Assembly: GCA_027596035.1 (NCBI GenBank)
Contig: JADGJA010000348.1
Location: forward strand, 1 to 22,085
Source: Thoreauomyces humboldtii
Lineage: Eukaryota; Chytridiomycota; Chytridiomycetes; Spizellomycetales; Powellomycetaceae
Direction of reading: 5' to 3'
DNA length: 22,085 nucleotides
This document shows positions 19,375-22,085 of this stretch, one piece after another. Made by a program: the position numbers and the translations under genes. The notes below the pieces were generated by a model, which did not search any database, was not told the DNA's origin, and was given only the letters and a program-made list of their open reading frames with translations. The number at the start of each line of letters is the position of its first letter. Position 1 is the stretch's first letter.

Positions 19375-20219
19375 GTTCCAGCGTCGCGCACTGCGTCAAG
19401 GAGCTACGTCCTCGCATGGGAGGGTAGGGCCTTGCTGCGCACGCAGGGCCCAATGCGCAGCTCTCATCGCGATGCTGAAGTTGCGTTTTGGCAGTTGCCT
19501 CCTCCGTGCCAAAGGAGGACGGTGTTGAATGCCCACATCGAGCCCGCTTTGCTCTTGCGGTTGGTAAGGGATGCGTGCGGGGCGTGAGATGTAGTAGATG
19601 GGGCAGATGGCAGATGGCGAGATGGGGCAGACGGGGGCAAGGCTCGGCAAGCGTGGCCTCTTCTCCAGTGTGTGAACCGTGTGTGTTTCGACAGTGAGGA
19701 ACGCCAACATCAGATAGCACAGCCACCATCGCCCGGTTCTCTCCTTTCCTCTCCTCTAATACAGTGGTCCTTCCTTCACGCGGCACCAAACGGCACCGTG
19801 AAGTAAACCAGATAACGCGCAGAAATATCCATCTATCCTACGTTCCTCGTCCCGTTGGTTGTCAGTGTGCAGGTAGAAAAAGGGTAACGGAGCAGTCCAG
19901 GCGGTTGACCATATCCGTCTTTCCCGACGCGGTGGAGGCAATGTCTTGGACATGCCAAACAACTTGGAACCAGCAGCCGAGACCTGGCTCACCGGGCGTG
20001 AACGGCGTTGAACCCTACGGCTCCAAGCAAAAATCCACCTGTGTCGGGATTCCGTTCACGTCGGCATGTGTTGTCGTGATGCCTTACCTAGCTGCATCAG
20101 CCCCTGGCTCTGGAATACATACCCTGCTTCAAAGGGGTCTCGGCTCCACTCCACGAAGCTTCATCGACCACAGCCTTTGCTTCCTGCTGCAGAAGCACAT
20201 GAACGATGAAGGAGAATGC

Positions 20220-20329
20220 ACATACCAAATGGAGACGAGATCGATGAAGAAGATTGCCCGATGAGTTATCCCGTTCGTCCACCAACCTGCACAGCCACAC
20301 ACATCCTGGGTTCCCTCAATCCGCCACAG
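20220..20329 (+). repeat. Left arm of a 110-bp inverted repeat
   Basis: Pairs with 20502–20611. By my count four mismatches in 110 bases. The arm starts ACATACCAAATGGAGACGAG and ends at CCGCCACAG. Confidence 0.9.
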
Positions 20330-20410
20330 AGAGATCCTTCGGGCGACGAATCAAGACCATAACTGCCTGACGGATCCTTGCGGTGATGCCTACTGTACTG
20401 TACGTGTACC

Positions 20411-20428
20411 TCTCTCTCTCTCTCTCTC
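20411..20428. repeat. (TC)n microsatellite in the inverted-repeat spacer
   Basis: About 18 bases of alternating T and C inside the 172-bp spacer between the two arms. Confidence 0.8.
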
Positions 20429-20501
20429 CACTAAACCAGCAGCACGTAATGGAATGAAAAGGGAGAGGATTTGAACAGCGAAGACAACACGAAGGTGGTC
20501 C

Positions 20502-20611
20502 CTGTGGCGGATCGAGGGAACCCAGGATGTGTGTGGCTGTGCAGGTCGGTGGACGAACGGGATGACTCATCGGGCAACCTTCTTCATCGATCTCGTCTCC
20601 ATTTGGTATGT
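20502..20611 (-). repeat. Right arm of a 110-bp inverted repeat
   Basis: Reverse complement of 20220–20329 with about 96% identity. It starts CTGTGGCGG and ends CATTTGGTATGT. No clear target-site duplication flanks the pair. Confidence 0.9.
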
Positions 20612-21057
20612 CCCTAGGCCCAAGATGGTCGGTCTCTCCGCAGGCAGGCGTTGCCAGACGGGATGGACAATGCATACCGGTAACTGGAGAGGAGTTCCTA
20701 CACCAACCAGCCTGCGCAGTGCGGACGCTGGGATACCGGCCGCCGGAGCTCTCCATGAGTCGATCACCGACTGCCCGACATCCGTTCGCCATGTTCTCGA
20801 GAAAGCACGGCACGAACGCAGTCGACTAGCAGGTGCTTTCCGGGATCCGGTAGCACAGACACTCGTAGTGTACACACGTGTGATACCGTGTGCATCGGCA
20901 TGCAGTATGAATTTACCTAGTGTTGGCGACTGAAAAACTCCGGAGATGAACAAGGATCGCCGGGGTAGGCAGAGCTCACTGGGAATGTTCGGAAAAGGAA
21001 CGCACAGAAGTGGCTTTGCAGTACACGGAGGAAGGCCATGTCCGCGGGGAGCATCGC

Positions 21058-21084
21058 CGATACTACTGTACAGGTACAGTATCG
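21058..21084. repeat. Near-palindromic hairpin
   Basis: CGATA, a CTA bulge, then CTGTAC-AG-GTACAG and TATCG. It contains the TACTGTAC core that also recurs as tandem TACTG nearby. Confidence 0.6.
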
Positions 21085-21284
21085 CACAAGGTGGCGACCT
21101 GCAAAACCGTTGGGACGAAAAGGAAGAGAAAGGCCCTCTGTCGAAACGTACTGTACTGTCCGCAGCTCCCGCACCGGTTGCCAACACAACAGCTAGCCTT
21201 CCGGGAGCAGTCGAAAAGGCACGGACGGAGAGAGAACCTTCGACGGATGGCATAGCTGTACACAACGTCCCTGCATTTGGCTAC

Positions 21285-21300
21285 TACTGTACTGTACTGT
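21285..21300. repeat. (TACTG)n pentanucleotide run
   Basis: TACTGTACTGTACTGT. The same unit recurs at 20391–20403 and 21149–21159. Confidence 0.7.
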
Positions 21301-21830
21301 CACAGTACGGGGGTCCGAAGCCGACCAAGCGCGGAGCGGAGTGGGCATCCCGGCTACTACTCCGCGGGGACCCCGCTCCCCTTTTGACGCTTTTCTACAC
21401 ACATCTGCCTTCCTTTCATCCTTCTTCCCTCCGACCATCCTTTCGCCTGACTGCAATTTGCTCCCCATGCGGTACCGTCGTCCGACGTCTCCGTGAAAGC
21501 CTGTTTCCCTCTCGCAGGAACAAGCGATCAAGGTTTCACTATGATTCGCTGTCATCTCCAGAACTTCCTCGTAATACATGTACACGTAAACTGGTTGCTC
21601 CGAGAGGAAGTCGGAGCACCGATTGCTATGCACAGAACGCTCTCCTCTGCGAAAAGCCTCCCTCCTTCCTTCTGTACTGCCCATCCTGCCAAGAAAAGTG
21701 GTTCATGTTTTCTCGCAAGCAAAGCAAGACATGACGCTGCCAGTGCATGAGCGTTCAGAATCAGCACGGACGAGAGCTAACGAAGTTGAAGCGGTCCCAC
21801 CGTAATTGCCGACGGCCAAGAAGCTCCTGA

Positions 21831-21837
21831 TATAAAG
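21831..21837 (+). promoter_or_regulatory. TATA box of the Pro-rich secreted protein gene
   Basis: TATAAAG, about 90 bp before ATG 21921. The leader between is pyrimidine-rich then CA-rich with no ATG, similar in layout to the Gly/Tyr-rich gene. Confidence 0.65.
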
Positions 21838-21920
21838 AGGCCGCGGGGTTCAGTCATATCTCCCTCCGTTTTCTTCACCCAGTTCCAGACACAGAACCAA
21901 CCACAAAGTCTGCCAAGAAC

Positions 21921-22085
21921 ATGAAGCTCTCACTCGCACTCACCTCTGTTCTCCTCGCATCGGCCTTCGGCGCCATGGCCGCTCCCACCGGAGTGGCTCA
22001 GCTTGCCGTTCGTCAAGGTCCTCGCGGTGGTCCCAACAACGGTGGACACCAGCAGCCCCCGCCCCCTCCTCCTCCCCCTCCTCCT
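21921..22085 (+). CDS. Secreted Pro-rich protein, N-terminal part (cut by window end)
   Basis: The visible 55 codons begin with a clear signal peptide (MKLSLALTSVLLASAFGAMA, cleavage near APTG). Then come a short segment VAQLAVRQGPRGGPNNGGHQ and a run of at least ten Pro. The VRQ/GPRGG portion could be a short pro-region, but there is no KR site in view. The rest lies past 22085, so length, introns and function are unknown. Candidates include a cell-wall-associated or small secreted effector-like protein; poly-Pro after a signal peptide is common in fungal wall proteins. The start is supported by the context AAGAACATGAAG and the TATA box. Confidence 0.8.
   Translation, partial: MKLSLALTSVLLASAFGAMAAPTGVAQLAVRQGPRGGPNNGGHQQPPPPPPPPPP

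Larger units (their letters stand above)
18672..19417 (-). pseudogene. Coiled-coil repeat gene remnant with frame break (units A–C)
   Basis: Read on the minus strand from ATG 19417 (MRGRSSLTQCATLEPS), unit A gives EALRKQPMSSTLAAANN, ERTRVALEQTQSRLASSQLE and a helical extension (HAARMRVLADTIIKEALAAE). Unit B then repeats KEVTRLTKALRKQPMSSTL. At about 18939 unit B is cut after SRLATSQL and joined out of frame to unit C. Unit C repeats the module almost identically to A but has lost ~48 nt in frame (…LECRR then FARAARMRVLADT), and stops inside the insertion (VETLIFR-stop). No intron restores the B–C frame that I can find. The long open frame on the opposite strand here is an antisense shadow of the repeats. 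The protein would be an Ala/Glu/Arg-rich coiled coil of unknown function. Confidence 0.55.
19418..21920. other. Gene-poor, repeat-bearing region
   Basis: Open frames up to 262 codons occur on both strands but overlap each other, carry no recognisable domain and often run through repeats. The region holds a GATGG-rich simple stretch (about 19596–19632), a 9-bp inverted repeat CGTGAACGG (19997–20005 with 20052–20060), the long inverted repeat at 20220–20611, TACTG pentanucleotide runs and a hairpin at 21058–21084. It resembles degraded transposon-derived or intergenic DNA; no transposase or reverse transcriptase motif was seen. Confidence 0.5.

Noticed and set aside
20567..21265. 232-codon minus-strand open frame
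   Set aside because: It runs into the right arm of the inverted repeat, has no recognisable domain, overlaps an equally long plus-strand frame and shows no splice or promoter signals.
20946..21734. 262-codon plus-strand open frame
   Set aside because: Composition is unlike the real genes in the window, it crosses the TACTG repeats, and nothing in it is recognisable.

Overview
The window looks like nuclear DNA of a filamentous or dimorphic fungus, most likely a basidiomycete. The evidence is dense short GT–AG introns (mostly 60–85 bp), moderately GC-rich compact genes on both strands, and typical fungal families: a DUF1772 membrane protein, a RhoGEF, a Kap104-type karyopherin and a mitochondrial L34. 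The phylum is inferred from intron density and gene style; I cannot name a genus. Splice forms were built by hand from frame, GT/AG sites and family alignment, so exon edges are predictions.

Layout, left half. A plus-strand eight-exon gene (81–2522) encodes a PWWP protein with a TFIIS-N/LEDGF-IBD-like helical segment. A single-exon four-TM DUF1772 protein follows (3200–3880), then a five-exon plus-strand gene (4492–8192) encoding leucine-rich repeats fused to a DH–PH RhoGEF module. Converging on it from the minus strand is a small secreted Gly/Tyr-rich protein with Kex2-type sites (8434–8886). A minus-strand two-exon gene (10078–10528) encodes a free-standing C2 domain.

Right half. The largest gene is a ten-exon minus-strand transportin/Kap104 importin (11777–15452). 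Upstream lie a three-exon mitochondrial bL34 gene (16341–16853, minus) and an unrecognised Ser-rich protein (17260–17802, minus). From 18.27 to 19.42 kb is a decayed locus with four copies of a coiled-coil-coding unit, containing a frame break, an in-frame deletion and a ~161-bp insertion bounded by short inverted repeats. From 19.4 to 21.9 kb I see no convincing gene; it holds a long inverted repeat (two 110-bp arms, 96% identical by my count) and several TACTG pentanucleotide runs. The window ends inside a plus-strand gene for a secreted Pro-rich protein (21921 onward).

The recognised genes are mainly independent housekeeping or regulatory functions: chromatin reading, Rho signalling, membrane or Ca2+ binding, nuclear import and mitochondrial translation. 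There are no operons. No gene cluster with a shared pathway is evident. The unusual material is the coiled-coil repeat locus with its insertion, the long inverted repeat, the LRR–RhoGEF architecture, the LEDGF-like PWWP protein and the Gly/Tyr-rich secreted precursor.
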